Assembly (NCBI RefSeq): GCF_001898575.1
Contig: NZ_MKUD01000081.1
Coordinates: 155,606-219,605, forward strand
Source of the DNA: Spirosoma sp. 48-14
GTDB taxonomy: Bacteria > Bacteroidota > Bacteroidia > Cytophagales > Spirosomataceae
Reading direction: 5' to 3'
Length of the DNA: 64,000 bases
Shown: piece after piece, positions 9,201 through 18,658 of the stretch
Layout of the letters: each line of letters begins with the position of its first letter
Position numbering within the stretch: the stretch's first letter is position 1
Notes under the pieces: generated by a model
What the model saw: the letters and a program-made list of their open reading frames with translations, nothing else
The model's database searches: none
Told to the model about the DNA's origin: nothing
Translations under genes and position numbers: made by a program

Positions 9201-9233
9201 AAAGCCCGGCATACCATTGGTACACCGGGCTTT
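9201..9233. terminator. Bidirectional terminator-like hairpin
   Basis: A 9-bp stem AAAGCCCGG (9201-9209) pairs with CCGGGCTTT (9225-9233), with a further TACCA/TGGTA pairing inside. It has the A-tract/T-tract flanks of an intrinsic terminator readable on both strands. It lies just downstream of the LytTR regulator gene on the minus strand, so it probably ends that operon. Confidence 0.7.
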
Positions 9234-9338
9234 GCCTAAACAATTTATGGGTTAGTCTGGAGAAGTAATGATTAAGACGAAAACCCAATTAACAAGTAAC
9301 AGCTAACCCTATACAATGTATACTCTGCTTCTCAATCG

Positions 9339-10106
9339 TTATAACCAGCGGCTGATAAACTCCCCAAATGTATCTTTATATTGATCGCTCACTGGAATAG
9401 TTGTCGGGCCGATCTGTACCGAATTTCGGGTGACAGCGTTGATACGGTCCAGAGCGACGATAAATGATCGATGGATTCGCATGAACTGCCGGGCCGGTAA
9501 TTTTTCTTCCAGTGCCTTCAGGCTCGTTAACGATAACAGGGGCTTATCAGGCTCACTCTGCCGGTACACTTTCACATAATCCTTTAGGCCTTCGATATAC
9601 AGAATATCGCTATACGAAACGCGTACCAACTGATACTCAACCTTTAAAAACAAGTAATCATCACCCGACTCGGCAACGACGGGTGCGGCAGGCGGTAGAA
9701 CAATGGCCTTGTTTTCGGGCCGTTGTACGAGTTCGAAATACGTGCGGGCTTTACTCGAAGCCCGGAGAAATTCTTCGTAGTTAAACGGTTTAAGCAGGTA
9801 ATCCAGCGCATCGACCCGAAAGCCATCGAGGGCAAATTGATCGAAAGCCGTAGTAAAAATTATTCGGGTCGTTTGCGGCCCCCGATTGCTACGCTCCAGC
9901 ACCCGCGCCAGTTCCAGCCCAGTCAGATCGGGCATCTGAATATCCAGAAAAATAACATCGACCGGGTGCTGCAAAAGGTATTGCAAGGCCTGAACAGCAC
10001 TACTAAAACGGCCTGACAAGGCCAGAAATGGCGTTTTTTCAATGAAAGCACAGACTAACCCCAAGGCCAGCGGTTCATCATCGACAGCGATGCAGGAAAG
10101 CGTCAT
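9339..10106 (-). CDS. LytTR family response regulator
   Basis: A 255-residue response regulator. Residues 1-120 are a CheY-like receiver with the acidic pocket VDDEP at the start, the phospho-acceptor Asp55 in IFLDIQMPDLTG, and the conserved Lys in LLKPF. Residues about 150-253 are a LytTR DNA-binding domain (ILYIEGLKDYVKVY, then RQFMRIHRSFIVALDRI). It overlaps the upstream kinase gene by 4 bp (ATGA), so the two are translationally coupled partners. Such regulators bind short direct repeats; the divergent outer-membrane barrel gene beyond the kinase is a plausible target, by position only. Confidence 0.95.
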   Translation of the reverse strand: MTLSCIAVDDEPLALGLVCAFIEKTPFLALSGRFSSAVQALQYLLQHPVDVIFLDIQMPDLTGLELARVLERSNRGPQTTRIIFTTAFDQFALDGFRVDALDYLLKPFNYEEFLRASSKARTYFELVQRPENKAIVLPPAAPVVAESGDDYLFLKVEYQLVRVSYSDILYIEGLKDYVKVYRQSEPDKPLLSLTSLKALEEKLPARQFMRIHRSFIVALDRINAVTRNSVQIGPTTIPVSDQYKDTFGEFISRWL

Positions 10107-11167
10107 GCCAGATTCAGTGTTAGTTGTACATGATATTCGCCAGCTACCGTATGCTCGTTGATATAGAGTGTGTACTGGCCTGGATAGAGCAGGTCGAGCC
10201 GACGACGGGTATTGACCAATCCGATTCCATTACCCACTTCGAGTGAAGTCGATTTCTGGGTAAATAATGTATTTCGGACATCCATCCGCAACTGATGATC
10301 CTGCTGCTGTACACTGATTCGAATCCAGCTTGGCTCCAGTGTGCTTACCCCATGTTTAAACGCGTTTTCCACAAACGGCAGAAACAGCATCGGCGCAATC
10401 GACTGATCACGTAAAGGCGAAGGTGTATCAAGCGTAACCGTCACTTTGTCTGTAAGCCGAAGCTCCATCAATTGAATATAATCGCTCAGAAAATTCATCT
10501 CCTTACTAAGCAGCGTCGTTCCCGACTGCGTTTCATACAACACATAACGCATCATACGCGAGAGCCGATGCAGCGCTTCACGGGCTGTTTCAACGTCAAT
10601 CAGCGTTAGTGCATAAATATTGTTCAGGGTGTTGAAAAAGAAGTGGGGGTTGATCTGTGCTTTTAAAAAGGAAAGTTCCGAAGTGGTTTTGGCCTGCTCC
10701 AGCGCCAGCCGAAGATTGGCATCCATCTGCCACTTCTGCAACAGTGTCATACTGGTACTGATGCCTAGTATCAGCAGGATCGTAAAGAGGTTGGGCTGAA
10801 TCCAGCCATAGTATTTTACCTTACCACCTCCATCAGGATGAAATGCCCGGTGAATCAGGATGGGCAGATTAAAACTCCACTCAATAAAAGCCAGGATGAG
10901 CATCAACACAATGATAATCCCGATGAGTGTAAACAAATAGCGACCTGTATGACCAGGCAGCAGGTATCGGGGCACAAACACATTGGCGTTCAGGTAGAAG
11001 ACCCCAAACATCAGGACGAAAAAAATACTCTGCCGAATCCAGAATACATCCGGAAAATGAATCTCAGATGTAAATGACTGAAAGAACAACAAATAGCCCA
11101 TCAGCCCCCAGCCCAGCACATGACTCAGCAACGGAACGTATCGACGAGAAAACAGCGCTTCACCCAT
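10103..11167 (-). CDS. LytS-type sensor histidine kinase
   Basis: A 354-residue membrane kinase. Four hydrophobic segments occupy about residues 10-150 with short connecting loops and no large sensor domain. The His_kinase domain follows, with the phospho-acceptor His in LKAQINPHFFFNTLNNIYAL (about residue 174), and a C-terminal HATPase region (LPFVENAFKHG, and the glycine-rich GNGIGLVNTRRRL). It is the first gene of the pair and overlaps the LytTR regulator gene by 4 bp. The membrane-embedded sensor suggests it reads an envelope or membrane signal; the signal is unknown. Confidence 0.95.
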   Translation of the reverse strand: MGEALFSRRYVPLLSHVLGWGLMGYLLFFQSFTSEIHFPDVFWIRQSIFFVLMFGVFYLNANVFVPRYLLPGHTGRYLFTLIGIIIVLMLILAFIEWSFNLPILIHRAFHPDGGGKVKYYGWIQPNLFTILLILGISTSMTLLQKWQMDANLRLALEQAKTTSELSFLKAQINPHFFFNTLNNIYALTLIDVETAREALHRLSRMMRYVLYETQSGTTLLSKEMNFLSDYIQLMELRLTDKVTVTLDTPSPLRDQSIAPMLFLPFVENAFKHGVSTLEPSWIRISVQQQDHQLRMDVRNTLFTQKSTSLEVGNGIGLVNTRRRLDLLYPGQYTLYINEHTVAGEYHVQLTLNLA

Positions 11168-11485
11168 AATTTGTAGTTTCTATAGATACTGCGGTTTCTA
11201 TATGCCTGCCTATATACCTGACCAGTAGCAGAAACACCAGAGACAGCGCGGCTAAAGACACCTACAAGTTTAGAACAAAAGCGGAACAATGTATCCCTTA
11301 ATCGTCACATTTACAGACTTTCCCGATAGTTCGGCCATTTTAACCGATGAAAAGCCTTCTTTACACACTTGGCTGGTCAGGCGGTCATTCATCGGCAGAA
11401 ATGGACTTTCTGCCGACGTTTTACCAGTTTCGGTCTATTGTATTTTTTGAATTAAAACCGTCGCCATTGCTTTGCTTCGTCAACG
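11168..11485. other. Divergent promoter region
   Basis: This 318-bp spacer lies between the start of the kinase gene and the start of the outer-membrane barrel gene, which diverge. It must hold promoters for both. A weak -7-like sequence (ATTTTTTG, near 11440-11450) precedes the barrel gene. I saw no clear direct repeats of a LytTR site. Confidence 0.4.
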
Positions 11486-14128
11486 ATGACTTATACAACG
11501 ATGAGAAAGCAATTCTGGCTACTATTTGTAACGCTTGGGGTATGGACGAGCTTCATCCAAATTACCCATGCACAGTTTGGTCCTCCGGGTGGAGGCCCTG
11601 GTGGCCCCGGCGGATTCAACCAGGACAGCCGCCGTCAGAAAACAGAGTTTACAGGCGTAACCGAAGAAACACCTAAAGGCAACGGAAAAATAAATGGTCT
11701 GCTGGTCGATTCCACGTCAGGTAAACCTGTCGAATTCGCAACCGTTGCCCTCATCAGCGTCAAAACGAACAAGCCTGTCGACGGAACGACGTCCGATGCC
11801 AAGGGTTCTTTTTCGATGACCAAACTGGCTCCGGGCGACTACCGGCTTCAATATTCTTTCATCGGCTATAAAAATCTGGACTCCAAACCCTTCACGATTG
11901 CGAAAGGCACCGAAATCAATATGGGCTCGGTACGTCTCTCGGCTGACATTCGTACCTTGAGTGAGGTAGTGGTTACGGGACAGGCGGCTTTGATTGAGGA
12001 AAAAGTAGATCGGCTGGTATTCAACGCTGATAAAGACATTGCCACAAAGGGCGGTGATGCGTCGGACGTTCTGAAACGTGTACCCATGCTGTCGGTCGAT
12101 CTGGATGGAAACGTGAGTCTGCGGGGCAGTCAGAACATCCGGGTGCTGATCAACAATAAACCCTCCACCATCGTTGCGGCCAGCGTTGCCGATGCCTTGA
12201 AGCAACTTCCCGCCGACATGATTAAATCAGTAGAAGTCATCACCAGCCCATCGGCCAAGTACGATGCCGAAGGAGCCGCCGGGATTATCAACATCGTTAC
12301 CAAAAAGAATACCCTACATGGCCTGACCCTGAACGTCGATGCCGGAGCCGGTTTGCGGGCTTCGAACCTCGGCCTGAATGGCTCGTATCGACAAGGCAAA
12401 TTAGGTATTACACTGGGTGGGTTTGGCCGGGCCATGTATAACCGAGCCTCGTCGACCCTCGATCAGACGACATTAGTAGGTACGCAATACCAAAAAACCC
12501 ATCAGGAAGGTACCGCTTTCGATAAACCACTTTTTGGTCAGTACAACCTTGGCTTCGATTACGACCTGACGAAGAATCAGTCGCTCTCGGCCAACGTCCG
12601 GTTTGGCACCCGGAACTTTGTCCAGCAGCAAACGCAGTTGACCAACTCATCCATTGGAGATTCGCTATTGAGCTTCACTAATCGGGATGTTAACCGGAAG
12701 GATTTGTCGAATTCAGTCGATATGAACCTCGACTATATTCGAACCTTCAAGCCCCAGCAGGAATTGTCCATTTCAACGCAGTACAGCCGCACAGGCCTGA
12801 CCAACAATTTCTACGCCGATATTATGAACGATGCCAACGTACTGACGCGTCGCCAGCAGAATATCAACGATAATACCAATAAGGAACTAACCTTTCAGGT
12901 GGATTACCAGACCCCCATCAAAAAGAATCAGTTGCTGGAATTTGGCGCCAAAGCTATCATGCGTACGGTTGACAGCCGCTTCAAGTACCTGATTGGCGGT
13001 AGCACGGGCGAACTGGCTATTGACCCATCCAATCAATCGGGCTCACTGGCTTACAATCAGAACATAGGTGCTGGCTACATCTCGTATACGTACGTAACAC
13101 CCAGCAAGTACACCTTCAAAATCGGGACGCGGTATGAATACACGGGCATTTCGGCCAAGGCGAATGAAAACACAACATTGGCTATTCCAAATTACAGCAA
13201 TCTGGTCCCCAGCATCAACGTGTCGAAAAGCTTGAAAGGGGGCACCACCGTAAAGGCAGCGTATAACCGCCGGATTCAACGACCCGGCCTGCAACAGTTG
13301 AACCCCAATCCGAACGCAGCTAACCCCCAGATGATTCAGGTCGGCAACCCAACCCTAAGCCCCGAACTGACCGATAATGTGGAGCTAAGCCTGAGTTCGA
13401 CGATCAAGAAAGTTTACCTGAACGCAGCTGTTTTTGGTCGGTTAACCAACAACGCCATTACGCAGATACGCATCCCGTCCGATTCGCTGGCGGGCGGTAT
13501 CATCACCACTTTCCAGAATATCGGTGTTCAGCGCACGGTTGGGACCAATGTGTTCTTCAATGCCAACCTGACGTCGAAATGGAGTGTCAATGGCGGCCTG
13601 GACGGCTATTATATGTACATGCAGGGCTTAACGCCAGGAGCCGATGGCAAGTCAATCACTATCAGTAATTCGGGCATAAGCCTCGGTGGTCGGCTGATGA
13701 GCCAGTTGCAACTCGATAAAGGCTGGAGCGCTCAGGTGTTCAGTTTCTTCCGGGGGCCGAGTCCACAGTTGCAAGGAACAATGGGTAGTTTTTACATGTA
13801 CTCGCTGGGCGTTCGGAAAGATCTGGCCAACAAGCGGGGTAGCATCGGGCTGGCAGCTGAGAACTTCGTTGGGGGTGGCGTAACTATGCGCACGACGTTG
13901 AACTCACCCCTGCTTTCGCAATCGAATGTTACGCATCTGTACAATTCCAATCTGAAAGTAACGTTTACGTATCGGATTGGTAAAATGACCTTCGAGCAGC
14001 CCCGTCGGAAAGCTCGCTCGGTCAACAACGATGATGTGAAAGGTGGTGAAGGCGGCAACGAAGGTGGTGGACAGCAACAACAGGCAGCCCCGGCCGGAGG
14101 TCAATCGGGAGGAGGGCGGCCTCGGTAA
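11486..14128 (+). CDS. TonB-dependent receptor-like outer-membrane beta-barrel protein
   Basis: An 880-residue outer-membrane protein. A signal peptide (about 1-30; an inner Met at residue 6 is an equally good start) is followed by a Gly/Pro-rich stretch (QFGPPGGGPGGPGGFNQ). Residues about 62-145 form a CarboxypepD_reg-like domain, about 155-270 a plug (SDVLKRVPMLSVDLDGNVSL, then SVEVITSPSAKYDAEGAAG), and the remainder a barrel of the OMP_b-brl_3 type. The protein ends in another Gly/Gln-rich tail (from about 855) instead of a barrel-closing aromatic residue. No SusD partner is present, so it is not a typical polysaccharide-uptake pair. It diverges from the LytS/LytTR pair. Ligand unknown. 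Confidence 0.92.
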   Translation: MTYTTMRKQFWLLFVTLGVWTSFIQITHAQFGPPGGGPGGPGGFNQDSRRQKTEFTGVTEETPKGNGKINGLLVDSTSGKPVEFATVALISVKTNKPVDGTTSDAKGSFSMTKLAPGDYRLQYSFIGYKNLDSKPFTIAKGTEINMGSVRLSADIRTLSEVVVTGQAALIEEKVDRLVFNADKDIATKGGDASDVLKRVPMLSVDLDGNVSLRGSQNIRVLINNKPSTIVAASVADALKQLPADMIKSVEVITSPSAKYDAEGAAGIINIVTKKNTLHGLTLNVDAGAGLRASNLGLNGSYRQGKLGITLGGFGRAMYNRASSTLDQTTLVGTQYQKTHQEGTAFDKPLFGQYNLGFDYDLTKNQSLSANVRFGTRNFVQQQTQLTNSSIGDSLLSFTNRDVNRKDLSNSVDMNLDYIRTFKPQQELSISTQYSRTGLTNNFYADIMNDANVLTRRQQNINDNTNKELTFQVDYQTPIKKNQLLEFGAKAIMRTVDSRFKYLIGGSTGELAIDPSNQSGSLAYNQNIGAGYISYTYVTPSKYTFKIGTRYEYTGISAKANENTTLAIPNYSNLVPSINVSKSLKGGTTVKAAYNRRIQRPGLQQLNPNPNAANPQMIQVGNPTLSPELTDNVELSLSSTIKKVYLNAAVFGRLTNNAITQIRIPSDSLAGGIITTFQNIGVQRTVGTNVFFNANLTSKWSVNGGLDGYYMYMQGLTPGADGKSITISNSGISLGGRLMSQLQLDKGWSAQVFSFFRGPSPQLQGTMGSFYMYSLGVRKDLANKRGSIGLAAENFVGGGVTMRTTLNSPLLSQSNVTHLYNSNLKVTFTYRIGKMTFEQPRRKARSVNNDDVKGGEGGNEGGGQQQQAAPAGGQSGGGRPR

Positions 14129-14307
14129 ATTACCTGTTAAATCTACTTATACGCTGTGCGAATGATAATCAGATTCTGTAGATTACCGATCGTTACGGTT
14201 TCCTCTAAGCAACCTTTGCCTCCGTGGAGCCGTATGGTCAATTAAGTCAATACCTGTTTTGCTTTAACTTGTAGTTCCTGTTCACCTTAAATCTAGTTTT
14301 ACAATCA

Positions 14308-14901
14308 ATGAAAAACCAACTGAAATCTTTAGTACTGACAGCCGCTGCCCTGTTTGCTTTTTCAACCACCTACGCGCAAAACTGGGCGCTGGATAAAGCA
14401 CATGCTAAAGTTGGCTTTACCGTTACCCACCTGATGCTGTCGGAAGTAGATGGCTACTTCAAAACCTTCGACGCTAAAATTACCGCAGCCAAGCCCGACC
14501 TATCGGATGCCGTTTTCGAATTCTCGACCGATATTAACAGCATCGACACGGGCAACGAACGGCGTGATGGAGACCTGAAAGGTGATCGCTGGTTCGATGC
14601 CGCCAAATACCCTAGCCTGTCGTTCAAAAGCACATCGTTCAAGAAAGTAGCTGACAATAAGTACAAAGTAACTGGTGACCTGACCATGCACGGTGTTACC
14701 AAACCGGTTACCCTCGATGCCACGATGGTTGGCCCTAAGCAAATGCCCGGCCGTGATGGTAAGCCCGGCCCCGAAAAAGTGGGTTTTAAAATGACAGGAC
14801 AAATAAAGCGTACTGATTTTGGCGTAGGCGGGGCAGGTGCTATGCCAGTGAGCGAAGAAGTTGAATTACGAGCTACGGGTGAGTTCACCAAGCAGTCGTA
14901 A
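14308..14901 (+). CDS. YceI family periplasmic lipid-binding-type protein
   Basis: A 197-residue exported protein. A signal peptide ends near STTYA-Q (residue 23), and the rest is a YceI domain: WALDKAHAKVGFTVTHLM at the start, the central RRDGDLKGDRWFDAAKYPSL, and GDLTMHGVTKPVTLDA. YceI proteins are lipocalin-like barrels that bind isoprenoid or other long hydrophobic molecules in the periplasm. The gene stands alone and ends at a strong hairpin shared with the convergent gene. The ligand cannot be read from the sequence. Confidence 0.95.
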   Translation: MKNQLKSLVLTAAALFAFSTTYAQNWALDKAHAKVGFTVTHLMLSEVDGYFKTFDAKITAAKPDLSDAVFEFSTDINSIDTGNERRDGDLKGDRWFDAAKYPSLSFKSTSFKKVADNKYKVTGDLTMHGVTKPVTLDATMVGPKQMPGRDGKPGPEKVGFKMTGQIKRTDFGVGGAGAMPVSEEVELRATGEFTKQS

Positions 14902-14910
14902 CAAGCTTTA

Positions 14911-14983
14911 TACAACGAAGAAGCCCCTTTCCGACGTTCCTCATAAAAGAGAACGAACGTCGGAAAGGGGCTTCTTCGTTGTA
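14911..14983. terminator. Long bidirectional terminator hairpin
   Basis: Arms 14911-14939 and 14955-14983 are 29 bp each and perfectly complementary, with a 15-nt loop. The stem core is GAAGAAGCCCCTTTCC. It lies between two convergent genes (YceI and the GlsB-type gene) and can act in both directions. Confidence 0.85.
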
Positions 14984-14999
14984 CGCTACCCGCTACCTG

Positions 15000-15236
15000 T
15001 TAAAGCAGGCGTCCCAGGAAAATGAGCACCACTGCGCCCCCTACGGCAATCAGCAGGTTCATTAACAAGCCGTCGTTGTCAGGGTCGTTCCCGAGCTTTC
15101 GGGCAATAAAGCCCCCGACAAATCCCCCGACGATACCCAGAATAACATTGATGTACCAGGCATTATGGCTGTCCATAATACGGCTGGCGATATAGCCCGC
15201 TATACCGCCAATCAGAATAGAATACAGAAAACCCAT
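15000..15236 (-). CDS. GlsB/YeaQ/YmgE family stress-response membrane protein
   Basis: A 78-residue hydrophobic protein with three predicted membrane helices and the glycine-rich motifs of the transglycosylase-associated family (IGGIAGYIASRIM, then ILGIVGGFVGGFIARKLG). Length is typical. Members are small inner-membrane proteins often induced by stress; the biochemical role is unclear despite the family name. It is monocistronic and converges on the YceI gene. Confidence 0.93.
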   Translation of the reverse strand: MGFLYSILIGGIAGYIASRIMDSHNAWYINVILGIVGGFVGGFIARKLGNDPDNDGLLMNLLIAVGGAVVLIFLGRLL

Positions 15237-15408
15237 ATGTTAACGAATTTAGGTGAGATGCCTTTTGGCACACAAGTGTACACAAAAGCCATCATAATGA
15301 TAGTATAGACAAATTAAATGTACTTTAGTAACGGCATGCATGGGTATAAATACCGTAGAATCGACTCTTTGAATTAGCTAAAAGACAATCTCTTCCAGGT
15401 ATAGACAC

Positions 15409-18400
15409 ATGAATCGGTCTTCTGCGGGAAACCCTCTCCTGCTTTCTCAACGAGTCTTGCGTATCGCTGCTGCCAGCCTTATTGTCAGTGGTACATTTAT
15501 AGGCGCTTTTCAGAATCGAAATCTCAACAGAGCGTCGGGTTCTTACCTGAACACCCTGTTTGCCCAATTGAATGACGATGACAAACACGACCCCAAATAT
15601 GCGGTGGGTAGCCTGAACGTAGCCAATGGCCTCGAAGCAACACTCTTTGCAGCCGAACCCATGCTCACCAACCCGACCAACATCGACGTAGATGCTCGTG
15701 GACGTGTGTGGGTATGCGAAGCTTATAACTATCGGCCTGCTATTAACGGCAACCCAACCCGCAAGGAAGGGGATCGTATCGTAATATTGGAAGATACCAA
15801 TGGCGATGGCAAAGCTGATCTTACCAAAGTTTTTTACCAGGACCCCAGCATCGAATCGCCACTCGGTATTTGGGTGCAGGGCAACAAGGTCATCATCTCC
15901 GACAGCCCGAATGTATGGGTGCTCACCGACGAAAACGGCGATGATAAAGCCGACAAAAAAGAATTACTGTTTACCGGCATCGGTGGCGAACAGCACGACC
16001 ACGGCATGCACACCTTCGTGTTTGGCCCCGATGGCAAATGGTATTTCAACTTCGGCAATGAAGGTGGCCAGCTTCTCGATAAAGACAAAAATGCAGTGGT
16101 GGATATGGCTACGGGCAAAACCATCAATAAGCAAAATTTCAAACAGGGTATGGTATTCCGCTGCGATCCCGACGGGAAAAACGTAGAGGTACTGGGCCAG
16201 AATTTCCGTAATAACTATGAAATAGCCGTTGATTCGTACGGCACACTCTGGCAGTCGGACAACGACGATGATGGGAACAAAGGCGTTCGGATCAACTACG
16301 TCATGGAGTATGGCAATTACGGCTATACCGACGAAATGACGGGCGCAGGCTGGCAAGCCAATCGCGATAACATCGAACCCGAAATTCCACGTCGCCACTG
16401 GCACCTGAACGACCCAGGCGTAGTTCCCAATCTGCTTCAGACCGGAGCCGGTTCGCCTACAGGAATCATTGTGTACGAGGGCAACCTGCTTCCTGAAGTC
16501 TTCCGAAATCAGGTCATTCACTGCGATGCGGGTCCAAACGTAGTGCGATCGTATACTGTACAAAAAGAAGGGGCAGGCTACAAAGCCCAGATTGTCAATG
16601 TACTGGAAGGTGCCCGCGATCAGTGGTTCCGTCCGGCCGATATCTGCGTAGCGCCCGATGGCTCACTCATTATTGCCGACTGGTACGATCCGGGTGTAGG
16701 TGGCCACCAGGCAGGTGATCAGAACCGGGGGCGCGTGTACCGGGTAGCCCCGCCCAACTCGCCCTATACGATGCCCAAAGTCGACGTATCGACAACAGAA
16801 GGCGCTATAGATGCCCTGCAAAGTCCGAATATGGCTGTCCGGTATGCAGGCTGGCAAAAGCTCCATAGCTTGGGTTCTAAAGCCGAAAAAGCGTTGGCAA
16901 AACTGTACAAATCATCGGACAACGCTCGCATGCAGGCACGAGCATTGTGGCTGTTAAGCCAGTTGAACAATGGTAAAAAATACATTGAAACGGCTCTGAA
17001 AAGCCCTAATCCTGATTTACGTATTACGGGGCTGCGAGCGGCTCGCGAACGAAAAATGGACATCATTCCTTTCGTGAAGCAGTTGGTTAATGACCCAGAT
17101 GCTCAGGTCCGTCGGGAGAGTATCCTAGCCCTTCGTCGCAGTACGTCGCCCGATGCCCCCGCCCTGTGGGCTCAGCTAGCCAGTAAACATGACGGCAACG
17201 ACCGATGGTATCTGGAAGCACTGGGTATAGGCGCCGACGGCAACTGGGATAGCTATTACGCAGCCTGGCTGAAGCAGGTTAATGGCGATCCAATCGCCAA
17301 TGCAGCCGGGCGCGATATTGTCTGGCGGGCACGTACCAAAGAATCGGTTCCGTTACTTGCCAAACTGGCAGGTGACCCCACGGTGCTTGTCAATCAACGG
17401 TTGCGTTATTTCCGGGCCTTCGACTTCAACCCTGGTGCGACCGAAAAATCAACAGCATTATTGGGGATTTTGCAGGCCAACAGCGGCTCTACGGAAGTAA
17501 CCAAACTAGCCCTACGCCATCTGGACCCGGCTTTTGTTCGCGATTCGCCCGTAGCGACCAACGCACTCGCCAAGTTAATAAACGATGTATATGGCACCCC
17601 AGAATACCTTGAACTGATAACCCGTTTCGAGCCTGTTTCCGAAAACAACCGCCTGAAACAACTGGCGTTGGCCAAATCTATGGATGGTATGGGCCGGGAT
17701 GCGGCTCGGCAGTTGCTTAAACAGGGGGGCGCACCACTCGTCTGGGAAGTTCTGAACGGTTCTGATGCCGAAGCCACAACGAATATACTAACGGCTTTGC
17801 GACGGGTTGGCAATAAAGAATCTATCAACATCCTGAAGACGGTGGCACTGGATACCAAACGTTCAGCGTCGATTCGTAAAGAAGCGACCCGCTCGCTGGG
17901 CGGAAGCATGGAGGGTGCCGATCTGGTCCTGGACTTACTCAAGTCGGGCGCAATTTCGGGCGATTATAAGAAAGCGGCTGCACAGGGCGTAAGCAACGAC
18001 TGGCGTAAAAACATCCGCCAACAGGCCGCCAGTTACCTCGACGGAGGGCAGAGTGCCGAAGGCAAAAAACTACCCGGCATTACCGAACTACTGGCCATGA
18101 AGGGTGATGCCGCCAAAGGTGTTAGCGTCTTTAAAAATAATTGCTCTATTTGCCATCAGGTCAACGGCGAAGGCATGGATTTCGGCCCGAAACTTTCTGA
18201 AATCGGCTCTAAGTTGCCGCGAGAAGGTCAATATCTAGCTATTTTACACCCCGATGCCGGTATTAGTTTTGGCTTTGAAGGCTGGGAAGTGAAGTTCAAA
18301 GACGGTAGTTCCATGACTGGAATCGTGTCCAGCAAAACCGAGACCGACCTACAAATGAAGTTCCCCGGTGGGGTGGTTCAGAATTACAAAATGGCCGATG

Positions 18401-18516
18401 TAGTCTCGATGAAGCAAATCGATTCGTCCATGATGCCATCGGGCCTTCAGGAAGCCATGAGTACCCAGGAATTAGTCGATTTAGTAGAGTATTTAACCAG
18501 TTTGAAGAAAAAGTAA
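15409..18516 (+). CDS. PVC-type haem-binding, membrane-bound-dehydrogenase-like protein
   Basis: A 1035-residue exported protein. A hydrophobic N-terminal segment (about 17-35) acts as signal or anchor. Residues about 60-450 form a beta-propeller of the membrane-bound dehydrogenase / glucose-sorbosone type (for example NPTNIDVDARGRVWVCEAYN). Residues about 460-870 are HEAT-like helical repeats, and the C-terminus is a PVC-type cytochrome c domain with haem motif CSICHQ (about residue 905). Such proteins are thought to oxidise sugars or sugar alcohols in the periplasm. The gene is followed by a Tat-exported isomerase-like gene 142 bp on, a pairing that fits sugar catabolism. Substrate unknown. 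Confidence 0.92.
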   Translation: MNRSSAGNPLLLSQRVLRIAAASLIVSGTFIGAFQNRNLNRASGSYLNTLFAQLNDDDKHDPKYAVGSLNVANGLEATLFAAEPMLTNPTNIDVDARGRVWVCEAYNYRPAINGNPTRKEGDRIVILEDTNGDGKADLTKVFYQDPSIESPLGIWVQGNKVIISDSPNVWVLTDENGDDKADKKELLFTGIGGEQHDHGMHTFVFGPDGKWYFNFGNEGGQLLDKDKNAVVDMATGKTINKQNFKQGMVFRCDPDGKNVEVLGQNFRNNYEIAVDSYGTLWQSDNDDDGNKGVRINYVMEYGNYGYTDEMTGAGWQANRDNIEPEIPRRHWHLNDPGVVPNLLQTGAGSPTGIIVYEGNLLPEVFRNQVIHCDAGPNVVRSYTVQKEGAGYKAQIVNVLEGARDQWFRPADICVAPDGSLIIADWYDPGVGGHQAGDQNRGRVYRVAPPNSPYTMPKVDVSTTEGAIDALQSPNMAVRYAGWQKLHSLGSKAEKALAKLYKSSDNARMQARALWLLSQLNNGKKYIETALKSPNPDLRITGLRAARERKMDIIPFVKQLVNDPDAQVRRESILALRRSTSPDAPALWAQLASKHDGNDRWYLEALGIGADGNWDSYYAAWLKQVNGDPIANAAGRDIVWRARTKESVPLLAKLAGDPTVLVNQRLRYFRAFDFNPGATEKSTALLGILQANSGSTEVTKLALRHLDPAFVRDSPVATNALAKLINDVYGTPEYLELITRFEPVSENNRLKQLALAKSMDGMGRDAARQLLKQGGAPLVWEVLNGSDAEATTNILTALRRVGNKESINILKTVALDTKRSASIRKEATRSLGGSMEGADLVLDLLKSGAISGDYKKAAAQGVSNDWRKNIRQQAASYLDGGQSAEGKKLPGITELLAMKGDAAKGVSVFKNNCSICHQVNGEGMDFGPKLSEIGSKLPREGQYLAILHPDAGISFGFEGWEVKFKDGSSMTGIVSSKTETDLQMKFPGGVVQNYKMADVVSMKQIDSSMMPSGLQEAMSTQELVDLVEYLTSLKKK

Positions 18517-18621
18517 CCAGGATTTAACGGATTTGTAGATTAATCTGATTTTGTTGATTTGCTTTCACTGAAGAGCTTCGAAGAAGCAAAAAACAAAATC
18601 TGTTTTTATCCATTAATCAGC

Positions 18622-18654
18622 TCAATCCCGCCGGGCCGCCGGAGCGGTTCAGAC
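18622..18654. repeat. 33-bp GC-rich dispersed repeat, copy 1
   Basis: A 33-bp sequence with the invariant core GGGCCGCCGGAGCGGTTC (through AGAC, 18633-18654) recurs at 47948-47980 with 29 of 33 bases identical and the last 22 identical. Here it ends 4 bp before the ATG of the isomerase-like gene, in a leader otherwise A/T-rich. Function unknown. Confidence 0.7.
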
Positions 18655-18658
18655 AATT

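Noticed and set aside
11347-11676. A 109-codon frame before and across the start of the outer-membrane barrel gene.
   Set aside because: It overlaps the real start out of frame and has no recognisable domain.
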